Assembly (NCBI GenBank): GCA_047615875.1
Contig: JBLHGU010000121.1
Coordinates: forward strand, 1 to 15,201
Direction of reading: 5' to 3'
From: JBLHGU01 sp047615875
Lineage (GTDB): Bacteria; Pseudomonadota; Gammaproteobacteria; Arenicellales; CAJQKF01
DNA length: 15,201 nt
The position numbers and the translations under genes are program-made. The notes below the pieces were generated by a model. That model had not been told where the DNA came from. It did not search any database and worked only from the letters and a program-made list of their open reading frames with translations. Positions within the stretch are counted from its first letter, which is position 1. Each line of letters opens with the position of its first letter. This document shows, in pieces, positions 7,840-14,846 of this stretch.

Positions 7840-9048
7840 ATGGAACCCGGGCTGAAATTACTCCTGACCTCAGATGCGGTCAGGCAACGATGTTATATCC
7901 TCGGCGAAAAGGCTCGCCAAAATCAAACTCTATGGTTCCGGCTGGATGAGTCGCGTCTGGATGAGTGTGCGGAATATGTTGCACAGGAGTGTCTCTCCAA
8001 TTATCCGCAATTGGATATTCCCTATCACAGCAGATGGCGGCATTTTACGGCGGGCGGAACTGACCTATGGCAGCATTATCAAACTGAACGACTAGTTCAT
8101 CTCGATCAAAAGGAGCGCACTAGAACCGCCATTGATCTAGTGTTTTTAAGCGTGCTATTAGACGCGGGTGCAGGCGGCCACTGGACTTATCGAGAACCGC
8201 TAACAGGCATTGAAATGCAGCGTTCAGAAGGGCTGGCTGTCGCCAGTCTGGATCTATTTTTTAATGGCTTCAATCGAAATGCTGAGACGGGTTATCGAAT
8301 GGATCCTCATAGCCTGGATTCACTATCAGATCAACATTTTGCACAGTGTTTTCAACATTCAGCGCAAAACCCCTTAATCGGTGTAGAAGGTCGAATGGAA
8401 TTGCTGAAAGGTTTGAGCACGGTATTAAAGAAGTCTACACAGCTCAATCGTCCGGGGGACTTGTACGACATATTTTTAGCCAGAGCTGATAACGGACGGT
8501 TAGCTTCAGGCGATATTCTGGTTGAGATACTCAATCGATTTAGTTCGATCTGGCCAGGTGGATTGATCCATGATGGGATCAATATTGGAGATGCGGGATA
8601 CCATAGTTTGGTGCAGACAAATGATGCTTCGAATCATATAGTGGTATTTCATAAACTGTCGCAATGGTTGAGCTATTCGCTAATTGAGCCATTGCAGTGG
8701 TCCGGTATGGTAATAACAGATCTCGATCAGTTGACCGGGTTGCCGGAGTATCGCAATGGTGGATTGCTAATTGATACGGGTGTATTGCAGCCAATTCATC
8801 CGGAGCTTCACCAACAAACATTATCAGTTCAATCGGAAGCAGTGGTTGAATGGCGTGCCCTGACAGTATACGTGTTGGACATAATAGCCAGGCAAGTTAG
8901 AAGCAAGCTAAACCGTACTATCGCAGAATTGCCACTAGCCAGTATCTTGCAAGGTGGAACCTGGTCCGCAGGTCGCAAGATTGCCGCGGCAAAACGAGCT
9001 GGTGGTGGACCGCCTCTCAAATTGGCAATTGATGGCACAGTATTCTGA
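7840..9048 (+). CDS. urc4: URC4/Urg3 family protein (DUF1688)
   Basis: Protein of 402 residues, recognised as DUF1688 by IPYHSRWRHFTAGGTDLW at ~60-77 and the later segments LLDAGAGGHWTYREPLTG and RSEGLAVASLDLF. URC4 is needed for uracil degradation by the URC route in yeast, but its reaction has not been firmly assigned as far as I know. It is a soluble protein with no signal peptide or membrane helix. It is the last gene of the operon: the start is 18 bases after the urc1 stop, and a non-coding stretch with an inverted repeat follows. The pairing with urc1 is the strongest support for the pathway assignment. Confidence 0.88.
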   Translation: MEPGLKLLLTSDAVRQRCYILGEKARQNQTLWFRLDESRLDECAEYVAQECLSNYPQLDIPYHSRWRHFTAGGTDLWQHYQTERLVHLDQKERTRTAIDLVFLSVLLDAGAGGHWTYREPLTGIEMQRSEGLAVASLDLFFNGFNRNAETGYRMDPHSLDSLSDQHFAQCFQHSAQNPLIGVEGRMELLKGLSTVLKKSTQLNRPGDLYDIFLARADNGRLASGDILVEILNRFSSIWPGGLIHDGINIGDAGYHSLVQTNDASNHIVVFHKLSQWLSYSLIEPLQWSGMVITDLDQLTGLPEYRNGGLLIDTGVLQPIHPELHQQTLSVQSEAVVEWRALTVYVLDIIARQVRSKLNRTIAELPLASILQGGTWSAGRKIAAAKRAGGGPPLKLAIDGTVF

Positions 9049-9076
9049 AATACCTCGGCTCCTTGAATTCAGAATA
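9041..9076 (+). repeat. 9-bp inverted repeat spanning the urc4 stop codon
   Basis: TATTCTGAA (9041-9049) is the exact reverse complement of TTCAGAATA (9068-9076), with an 18-base loop. The left arm includes the TGA stop of urc4. It lacks the GC-rich stem and U-run of an intrinsic terminator, so it is better described as a possible transcript-end hairpin or protein-binding site. Confidence 0.4.
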
Positions 9077-9210
9077 AGCTAATCCAGGCGCTGTTGGAGG
9101 TCGATCTGACTGTCTACGGCATTAGACCAACAGATGTGACTATTCAGCATAGAAACACCAATTACATCTGGGCCTGGCGTCAAATTACAACTATAAAGTA
9201 GCTTCCGGCC
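9077..9210. other. Non-coding stretch between urc4 hairpin and thi promoter
   Basis: No protein-like reading frame, RNA gene or repeat was recognised here. A minus-strand open frame at 9079-9294 runs into the riboswitch and has no family features, so it is not called. The TATAAA at ~9192-9197 could be a -10 box, but no matching -35 was seen. Confidence 0.4.
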
Positions 9211-9240
9211 TTGCAGATAACCCAACGAATCGAATATATT
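9211..9240 (+). promoter_or_regulatory. Candidate sigma-70 promoter of thiBPQ
   Basis: TTGCAG (9211-9216) and TATATT (9235-9240) are separated by 18 bases. The -10 matches consensus at five of six positions and the -35 at only three. Transcription would begin near 9247, just ahead of the riboswitch P1 stem at 9249, which is what makes this candidate attractive. Confidence 0.4.
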
Positions 9241-9248
9241 GCGTGTGC

Positions 9249-9338
9249 ACTCAACGGGGTGCCTTGCTTGCAAGGCTGAGAGAGCTTTCTTCAACCCGCT
9301 GAACCTGACCTGGTTAATACCTGCGTAGGGATGTGAGT
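9249..9338 (+). promoter_or_regulatory. TPP riboswitch (THI element) aptamer
   Basis: The conserved THI-box core is plain: CAACGGGGTGCC (9252-9263), GGCTGAGA (9274-9281), ACCCGCTGAACCTGA (9294-9308) and GGTTAATACCTGCGTAGGGA (9312-9331). P1 can be closed by ACTCA (9249-9253) with TGAGT (9334-9338). It binds thiamine pyrophosphate and lowers expression of the genes downstream, here a thiamine uptake operon, exactly as expected. The aptamer is certain; the exact ends are approximate. Confidence 0.95.
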
Positions 9339-9351
9339 TGCCTCTACTTAA

Positions 9352-9383
9352 GGTTCTCCGTCCTGCTAATTTTTGAGAGAACC
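9352..9383 (+). promoter_or_regulatory. Riboswitch expression platform: hairpin covering the thiB ribosome binding site
   Basis: GGTTCTC (9352-9358) pairs with GAGAACC (9377-9383) around an 18-base loop. The 3' arm overlaps the GAGAGA ribosome binding site (9375-9380), just before ATG 9385. The left arm, AGGTTC (9351-9356), can instead pair with GAACCT (9301-9306) inside the aptamer core. TPP binding should occupy the core and free the left arm to mask the ribosome site. There is no U-run, so control of translation start is more likely than termination. Confidence 0.65.
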
Positions 9384-9384
9384 G

Positions 9385-10374
9385 ATGAAAAAATTTATTT
9401 CCCTTCTTTGTCTGGCAGCCTTTTCTATCTCAGCTGGCGCTGCAACCCTTACCGTTTATACCTACGATTCTTTTACCAGTGACTGGGGTCCGGGGCCCAA
9501 GGTTAAAACCGCTTTTGAGTCGGTGTGCAACTGCGAATTGAAACTGGTGGGCCTGGAAGACGGCGTCAGCCTGCTTAATCGTCTCAAAATTGAGGGTTCC
9601 AACAGCGAAGCAGATATTGTTCTTGGTATCGATACCAACCTGACTGCAGAAGCCCGTGCCACAGGTTTATTTACGCCGCACGGTATAACAGCCGCCAATC
9701 TAACAGTACCTAACGGATGGAGCGATGCAGATTTCCTGCCCTATGATTTTGGTTACTTTGCTTTCGTCTATAACAAAGACATCGTTGCTAATCCGCCAAC
9801 CAGCCTTAAGCAGTTAATTGAAGATGAAGATGGCCCAACTATTCTGATTCAGGATCCACGTACTAGCACTCCTGGTCTCGGGCTCTTGTTATGGATCAAA
9901 AGTGTTTATGGTGATGACGCTGCCAGTGCATGGCATAAGCTGCAACCCCGGATAGTAACCGTTACCAAAGGTTGGAGCGAGGCCTATGGTATGTTCCTCA
10001 AAAACGAGGCGCCGTTAGTACTAAGTTACACCACGTCTCCGGCTTACCACGCAATTGCCGAAGAGGACGATCGCTTTGCAGCAGCAGATTTTGAAGAAGG
10101 TCATTATATGCAAATCGAGGTGGCCGGAATTTTAAAGTCTAGCAAGCAGAAGGAACTGGCCAAACAGTTCATGTCATTCATGCTAGGCACTGATTTTCAG
10201 AACATAATCCCAACTAATAACTGGATGTACCCAGCAGCATTAACGGCTAATTCTTTACCTGAAGTATTTAAGACCCTGGTGGACCCTGCACCAGTTCATC
10301 TTATGACAGATGAGGAAGTATCAGCCAATCGCAAGCAATGGGTAGATGAGTGGCTGGAAGCCATGAGCCAGTAA
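9385..10374 (+). CDS. thiB: Thiamine ABC transporter substrate-binding protein
   Basis: Periplasmic binding protein for thiamine, TPP and TMP, 329 residues against about 327 in E. coli. It has a Sec signal peptide (MKK, hydrophobic core, AGA cleavage near residue 19), then LTVYTYDSF, WGPGPKVKTAFE, CNCELKL, LEDGVSLLNRL and, later, APLVLSYTTSPAYHAIAEED and NNWMYPAA, all very close to E. coli ThiB. ATG 9385 is chosen because it lies just after GAGAGA and gives a normal signal peptide; the TTG at 9373 lies within the sequestering hairpin. It is the first gene of thiBPQ, under TPP riboswitch control. Confidence 0.96.
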   Translation: MKKFISLLCLAAFSISAGAATLTVYTYDSFTSDWGPGPKVKTAFESVCNCELKLVGLEDGVSLLNRLKIEGSNSEADIVLGIDTNLTAEARATGLFTPHGITAANLTVPNGWSDADFLPYDFGYFAFVYNKDIVANPPTSLKQLIEDEDGPTILIQDPRTSTPGLGLLLWIKSVYGDDAASAWHKLQPRIVTVTKGWSEAYGMFLKNEAPLVLSYTTSPAYHAIAEEDDRFAAADFEEGHYMQIEVAGILKSSKQKELAKQFMSFMLGTDFQNIIPTNNWMYPAALTANSLPEVFKTLVDPAPVHLMTDEEVSANRKQWVDEWLEAMSQ

Positions 10375-10395
10375 ATTGATGGCAGTGACTACCCT

Positions 10396-11970
10396 GTGAT
10401 CCGAGGTTTGGCATCCAGCGGCCTCGTCACAGGATATGTCGCCGCAGCGGTGGTGGTAGCACTGGTTAGCCTGCCGCTAACCGTATTGTTTTTATTTGGC
10501 GAAGGCGCATTCGATACTAGCTTCTGGTTTGACCGATATATACAACGCACGCTGCGTTTTAGTCTATGGCAGGCTTTTCTATCTACGCTGCTTAGTGTTC
10601 TACCTGCTGTTCTAGTTAGTCGTGCCTTATTCAGGCTGGGAGATTTTCCCGGTAGACGATTAATGCTCGGCTTATTCGGTTTGCCCCTTGTGGTTCCAGC
10701 CATTGTCGCTGTGCTGGGCTTAATCAGTGTATTTGGAACTCAGGGCTGGTTCTCTCTGGGTCGAAATCTGTACGGGATTATCGGCATTCTGTTAGCCCAT
10801 ATTTTTTTCAATTTACCACTGGCTATTCGATTATTGTTACCGGCCTTTGAGCAGATTCCTAACGCGCAGTGGCGGTTGGCCGACCAATACGGCATGAACG
10901 CCTGGCAGCGCTGGCGACTGGTGGAGTGGCCTGCCATCCGTGCGCCATTTACTGGTGTGGCGCTACTTATCTTTATGCTATGTCTGACCAGTTTTGCGGT
11001 TGTGCTAGCACTGGGTGGTGGTCCTAAAAGCACCACCCTTGAGGTGGCTATCTATCAAGCACTACGTTTCGATTTCGATCCCGGACGTGCAGTCACTCTG
11101 GCTGCCCTGCAACTTTCGTTGTGCATTGTTCTTGCCGTATTAGCCAACAGTCTGGCAGGCAAACATGGCAGTGAACCCGATATGACATTACGCAGCAAAT
11201 CACTGCCGGTTCAACGTCGAATAAGCGATATTTTGCCTGTATTTCTGGTGGCAGGATTTGTCGGCACAATATTGTTAGCTATCGTACTGGATGGCGTAGC
11301 AGGGCCGGTGCTGGAGGTGGTTCTGGATGAACGACTTTGGTATAGCGCAATCATGAGCCTCGGCATAGCCCTTAGTGCAAGTCTGTTGGCGTTTGTGCTG
11401 GGCTGGTTAATATTGCGATCTGCAGCGCTGGAGGCTTTTTACGGCAACCACAAGCGCGCACACGGCCTCGAAACAGCGGCAATGGTGATCTACGTTGTGC
11501 CGCCGCTGGTGTTAGGTACCGGGCTATTCATGCTGCTAATTGGTGCGGTGCGAATTGAGTCGGTCACCATACCGGTAGTTATTCTGGTAAATGCGTTGAT
11601 GGGTGTACCATTTGTCGTGCGTACCCTTCAGGGCACGATTCGACAGCGTACCATCGAGTTTGAATTATTGTGCCGAAGTCTGGGCATTCGTGGTTTCGCT
11701 CGCTTCAGATTGATCGATTATCCACTCAGTCGCCGTCAAACGGGGTTAGCGGTTGCTTTGGTGGCTGCGTTGGCGCTGGGAGATCTAGGTGTGGTGGCAT
11801 TGTTTGCAGGCCCACAGCAAACCACAGTGCCGTTGCTGCTGTATCATCGCCTTTCTGCTTATCAGATTCCCGAGGCATCCGTCACCGCGTTATGTTTATT
11901 GCTATTTTGCCTGGGCCTTTTTGCTGGTCTCGAACGTCTGATTGGGGGTGCAAGAGATGCTAAAACTTGA
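10396..11970 (+). CDS. thiP: Thiamine ABC transporter permease (two fused permease halves)
   Basis: Inner-membrane permease of 524 residues, built like E. coli ThiP (about 536) from two fused permease halves. Hydrophobic helices run throughout. Two EAA-like loops are visible, LADQYGMNAWQRWRLVEWPA in the first half and ELLCRSLGIRGFARFRLIDY in the second. It transfers thiamine delivered by ThiB using energy from ThiQ. The start is doubtful: GTG 10396 has no clear ribosome site, and no ATG lies in frame between the thiB stop (10372-10374) and the first helix. A six-codon ATG frame at 10379-10399 ends in a GTGA overlap with this GTG and may couple its translation. The 3' end overlaps thiQ by 14 bases. 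Confidence 0.93.
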   Translation: MIRGLASSGLVTGYVAAAVVVALVSLPLTVLFLFGEGAFDTSFWFDRYIQRTLRFSLWQAFLSTLLSVLPAVLVSRALFRLGDFPGRRLMLGLFGLPLVVPAIVAVLGLISVFGTQGWFSLGRNLYGIIGILLAHIFFNLPLAIRLLLPAFEQIPNAQWRLADQYGMNAWQRWRLVEWPAIRAPFTGVALLIFMLCLTSFAVVLALGGGPKSTTLEVAIYQALRFDFDPGRAVTLAALQLSLCIVLAVLANSLAGKHGSEPDMTLRSKSLPVQRRISDILPVFLVAGFVGTILLAIVLDGVAGPVLEVVLDERLWYSAIMSLGIALSASLLAFVLGWLILRSAALEAFYGNHKRAHGLETAAMVIYVVPPLVLGTGLFMLLIGAVRIESVTIPVVILVNALMGVPFVVRTLQGTIRQRTIEFELLCRSLGIRGFARFRLIDYPLSRRQTGLAVALVAALALGDLGVVALFAGPQQTTVPLLLYHRLSAYQIPEASVTALCLLLFCLGLFAGLERLIGGARDAKT

Positions 11971-12658
11971 TGGGCTGCAATACAGCTACGACGAGCAACT
12001 ATTTGATTTTAGCCTTGAGGCCAGGGCTGGAGAAGTATTGGCCATCATTGGCCCCAGTGGTGCGGGCAAGAGCACACTGTTGCAACTGGTTGGTGGGTTT
12101 CTGCCAGCCGTGAAAGGTAGCATTCAGGTAGATGGTATGGACATCGCTCATTTGACCGCTGCGCAACGGCCCGTGAGTACCATATTTCAGGAGCACAATC
12201 TGTTCCCCCATCTGGATGTGTTTAGCAATGTGGCTCTGGGCATTCATCCTGGCTTAAAGCTTGATGCTTTGCAAAAGCAGCGAGTCATGGAGTCCCTTGA
12301 GCGTTGTTACATCGCAGAGTATTCGAAGCGACTGCCGGGTGAATTGTCCGGCGGTCAGCGCCAGAGAGTTAGCATTGCCCGGGTGTTGGCCCGTCGTCGA
12401 CCGGTATTGCTACTCGACGAGGCATTGACTGCTTTGGGTCCCGCTTTACGACAGGAAATACTACAACTGATTGGTGAGGTGGTGGCGACAGAAGCCATGA
12501 CTGCACTAATGGTCAGTCACTATCCAGAAGATGCTCGCCTGGTTTCCCGTCGCCTGGCATTTCTCGATGATGGCCGAATTCAAGAAGTGGTAAATACAGA
12601 TCAATTGTCAGGCGATACGCTTTCGCCAACTATGCGAGCTTATCTGGGCAAGAGTTAA
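11957..12658 (+). CDS. thiQ: Thiamine ABC transporter ATPase
   Basis: ATPase of 233 residues (E. coli ThiQ about 232), energising ThiP. Visible motifs are Walker A GPSGAGKST at 32-40, Q-loop Gln 78, ThiQ-like LFPHLDVFSNVALGIHPGLK, signature LSGGQ at 130-134, Walker B VLLLDE at 150-155, and switch His 188. Oddly, the segment after Walker B reads DEALTALGPAL where the family has DEPFSALDPAL, so the D-loop Asp is Gly (161) and the usual Pro is Ala (156). ATG 11957 with upstream GGGGG and AGAG is preferred to the TTG at 11942, matching the MLKL start of the E. coli protein. The 3' end overlaps the convergent truC by 29 bases. Confidence 0.94.
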   Translation: MLKLDGLQYSYDEQLFDFSLEARAGEVLAIIGPSGAGKSTLLQLVGGFLPAVKGSIQVDGMDIAHLTAAQRPVSTIFQEHNLFPHLDVFSNVALGIHPGLKLDALQKQRVMESLERCYIAEYSKRLPGELSGGQRQRVSIARVLARRRPVLLLDEALTALGPALRQEILQLIGEVVATEAMTALMVSHYPEDARLVSRRLAFLDDGRIQEVVNTDQLSGDTLSPTMRAYLGKS

Positions 12659-13385
12659 GACTCAGCGCCACGAGTGCATCATGAAATTGCCCGTCAGGTG
12701 GACAGGTTATTTCAATCGGTTGTTCTGTGTTTGGATGAGTGAATTTAACCCCATAGCTATGTAAAAGAAGCCGATCACACTTAAGTTGATCTGAAAAATA
12801 GCGATTATGCGTACCCTTGCCATATCGAATGTCGCCAATGATGGGGTGGGAAATATGCTTGAAGTGTCTGCGTATCTGGTGTTTCCGGCCAGTCTTTGGA
12901 CGTGCTTCAACAAGCGAGTAGCGAGAAGTAGGATATTTGTCGATTGCAGTGGGAATTTCTACTTGCGACAGCGTGCGAAAATCCGTAACCGCCTCCTGTG
13001 GCTCAGCAGCTGATAATTCTTTAACTCGGCCTTTCTTACGAAGCGATTTAAAGTCGTCCAAAGGTTTTAGCGCATAATCAATCCTGTCTAGGTCTGGCGG
13101 GTGTCCACGACAAACCAGCCAGTAGGTTTTTTCTACTCGATGATTCTGCATTTCCTGGCCCAGCAGCGAAGCCATCTCGGAACTGGTGGCAAACAATAAG
13201 ATCCCGGATGTAGGTTTATCCAGTCGATGGATGGGGTAAACCTGTATACCCAATTGATCTCTCAGGGCCTGTAGGGCAAACACGGTTTCATGCCGGTCTA
13301 TGGCGCTCCGATGTACGAGCATTTTTGCCGGTTTGTCTATACCAACGATATCCCTGTCCTGATAAACAATTTTCAATAAAGACAA
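12630..13385 (-). CDS. truC: tRNA pseudouridine(65) synthase TruC
   Basis: RNA-modifying enzyme of about 251 residues in the RluA/TruC superfamily; it isomerises uridine 65 in certain tRNAs. The catalytic motif HRLDKPTSG carries Asp 56. YQDRDIVGIDKPAKMLVHRS at the N-terminus and EARPKTGRKHQIRRHFKHIS, then HPIIGDIRYGKGTHNRYF, near the C-terminus track E. coli TruC closely. The start is not ATG: TTG 13385 or TTG 13376 are possible, and neither has a strong ribosome site. It lies 17 bases downstream of pobA on the same strand, suggesting cotranscription. It converges with thiQ and overlaps its end by 29 bases. Confidence 0.92.
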   Translation of the reverse strand: MSLLKIVYQDRDIVGIDKPAKMLVHRSAIDRHETVFALQALRDQLGIQVYPIHRLDKPTSGILLFATSSEMASLLGQEMQNHRVEKTYWLVCRGHPPDLDRIDYALKPLDDFKSLRKKGRVKELSAAEPQEAVTDFRTLSQVEIPTAIDKYPTSRYSLVEARPKTGRKHQIRRHFKHISHPIIGDIRYGKGTHNRYFSDQLKCDRLLLHSYGVKFTHPNTEQPIEITCPPDGQFHDALVALSLNSCPDKLA

Positions 13386-13402
13386 GTTATTCGATACTCA
13401 AG

Positions 13403-14575
13403 CTAATCTTCAAAGGGAAGGCCGATGTACTCGTGTGCCAGTGCCTGCTGAGCCAATTCTGACCTTAGCAACAGGTCGTAATCATTGTGGCGAATTTTTC
13501 TCTCGAATGGTGTTTCGTCCGGGAATACATGCAACAAACGAGTCAATCGTAAGGATATGTTCTCTGCAGCCCAGACCCGGCGCAGGGCCATTTCAGAATA
13601 GTTGTCGATATAGTGTGGGTCGTTGTCCTGCAAGTAGGTAGTTAGCGCACGGCTTAAATAAAACACATCGGAAAAAGCCAGGTTCAGACCCTTGGCGCCG
13701 GTTGGTGGAACAATATGACAGGCGTCACCGGCTAAAAACAGTTTGCCCCAGCGCATCGGTTCTGACACGAAAGAGCGCAACGGTGCCATGGATTTCTCAA
13801 TCGATGGGCCGCTCTGAATTTGGCTGGATAAATCATCGGGGAATCTCTTTAGAAGGGTGTCCCAGAATCTGTCATCAGACCAGTCTTCTACTTTATCAGT
13901 GATGGGTGTCTGTATGTAGTAACGGCTCAACATCGGATTACGTTGGGCGGCTATAGCCATACCATCTTCGTGTTGAGCGTAAGTGAAGTTTTCCAAAGGT
14001 GGCCTTTCTACCATGATGCCCATCCAGCCGAACGGGAAGTCTCGTTGATACTGTTTGCTAACGTCAGCTGGAATGGCGTGACGACTGGGCCCGTGAAATC
14101 CGTCACAACCGGCAATAAAATCACAATCAATACGATAGTCCTTGTCCTGCAATTGATAAGACACGAAGGGCTTTTCGGTTATGTCATGGAGTGCCACGTT
14201 TTCGGCTTCACATATGACTTGCCCACCATCGCGTTCACGTGCCGCATACAAATCTTCGGTTATGCTGGTTTGCCCCCACGCCATCATTTGCTTGCCGGTC
14301 CACCTGGCAGTATCGATGAAAAAGCTTTCCTTATTCTGCCAGACAATGGCGGTGCCATTCTTGGGCTTGCCATGAATATCCATTCTCTCTGACAGGCCAT
14401 ACTGCCTGAGTAGTTGCACAGAACTATGTTCAAGCACACCAGCACGTATTCTGCCCAGGACATAATCCTTGCTGTGTTTTTCCACAACAATATTTTCTAT
14501 GCCGTTAAGGTGCAGGATATGCGAAAGAAACATTCCCGCCGGGCCACCACCGATGATACAGACCTGTGTTTTCAT
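13403..14575 (-). CDS. pobA: 4-hydroxybenzoate 3-monooxygenase
   Basis: FAD enzyme that turns 4-hydroxybenzoate into protocatechuate using NAD(P)H and O2; 390 residues against 394 in Pseudomonas fluorescens. Features are the FAD-binding GGGPAG at 9-14, DYVLGRIRAGVLE at 37-49, the CDGFHG region at 157-162, and GDACHIVPPTGAKGLNLA at 283-300. Active-site equivalents of Tyr201, Arg214, Arg220, Tyr222, Pro293 and Tyr385 are kept (Y199, R212, R218, Y220, P291, Y383). Two positions differ: the carboxylate-binding Ser212 is Ala 210, and the NADPH-contacting Arg33 is Lys 33. ATG 14575 is chosen because MKTQV aligns with the family start; ATG 14593 would add six residues. No Shine-Dalgarno is clear for either. 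truC lies just downstream. Confidence 0.94.
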   Translation of the reverse strand: MKTQVCIIGGGPAGMFLSHILHLNGIENIVVEKHSKDYVLGRIRAGVLEHSSVQLLRQYGLSERMDIHGKPKNGTAIVWQNKESFFIDTARWTGKQMMAWGQTSITEDLYAARERDGGQVICEAENVALHDITEKPFVSYQLQDKDYRIDCDFIAGCDGFHGPSRHAIPADVSKQYQRDFPFGWMGIMVERPPLENFTYAQHEDGMAIAAQRNPMLSRYYIQTPITDKVEDWSDDRFWDTLLKRFPDDLSSQIQSGPSIEKSMAPLRSFVSEPMRWGKLFLAGDACHIVPPTGAKGLNLAFSDVFYLSRALTTYLQDNDPHYIDNYSEMALRRVWAAENISLRLTRLLHVFPDETPFERKIRHNDYDLLLRSELAQQALAHEYIGLPFED

Positions 14576-14786
14576 AAAGTTGTCACGAGGCATTTAGCTA
14601 GCGTAGGATGGGAGAAACTCATCAGAAAGAAATTAGTAGAAAATAGCAGTTTACAGAAGATATCTGTGTGCGGTGGGAATCTGTTTATTCTGACGCACGA
14701 GTGTAAGACGCTGTTGGTAGCAAGATGCTGGGATTTAATGATTTGAAGTCTGGCAGGCTCCCGGGTCCTGAGTATAGCCTTGAAAA

Positions 14787-14803
14787 GTATCGGTGTTTGA
14801 TAC
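14787..14803. promoter_or_regulatory. GTATC-N7-GATAC dyad in the pobA / 14847 divergent region
   Basis: A perfect 5-bp inverted repeat lies about 44 bases before the ATG at 14847, in the 271-base gap between pobA and the divergent gene. A TTGAAA (14780-14785) just before it could be a -35 box, but the -10 that would pair with it (CAGGAT) is poor. It is a possible operator. Nothing else was recognised in this gap. Confidence 0.25.
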
Positions 14804-14846
14804 AGGATAGCGGTCTTGCCAAAATTACCAGAACCGACCCCGACCC

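Noticed and set aside
9079..9294. 71-codon minus-strand frame upstream of thiB.
   Set aside because: It overlaps the TPP riboswitch on the other strand, has no family features and has an unremarkable composition.
13943..14392. Plus-strand 149-codon frame inside pobA.
   Set aside because: It is antisense to pobA, whose frame is fully supported by family motifs; the plus frame matches nothing recognised.
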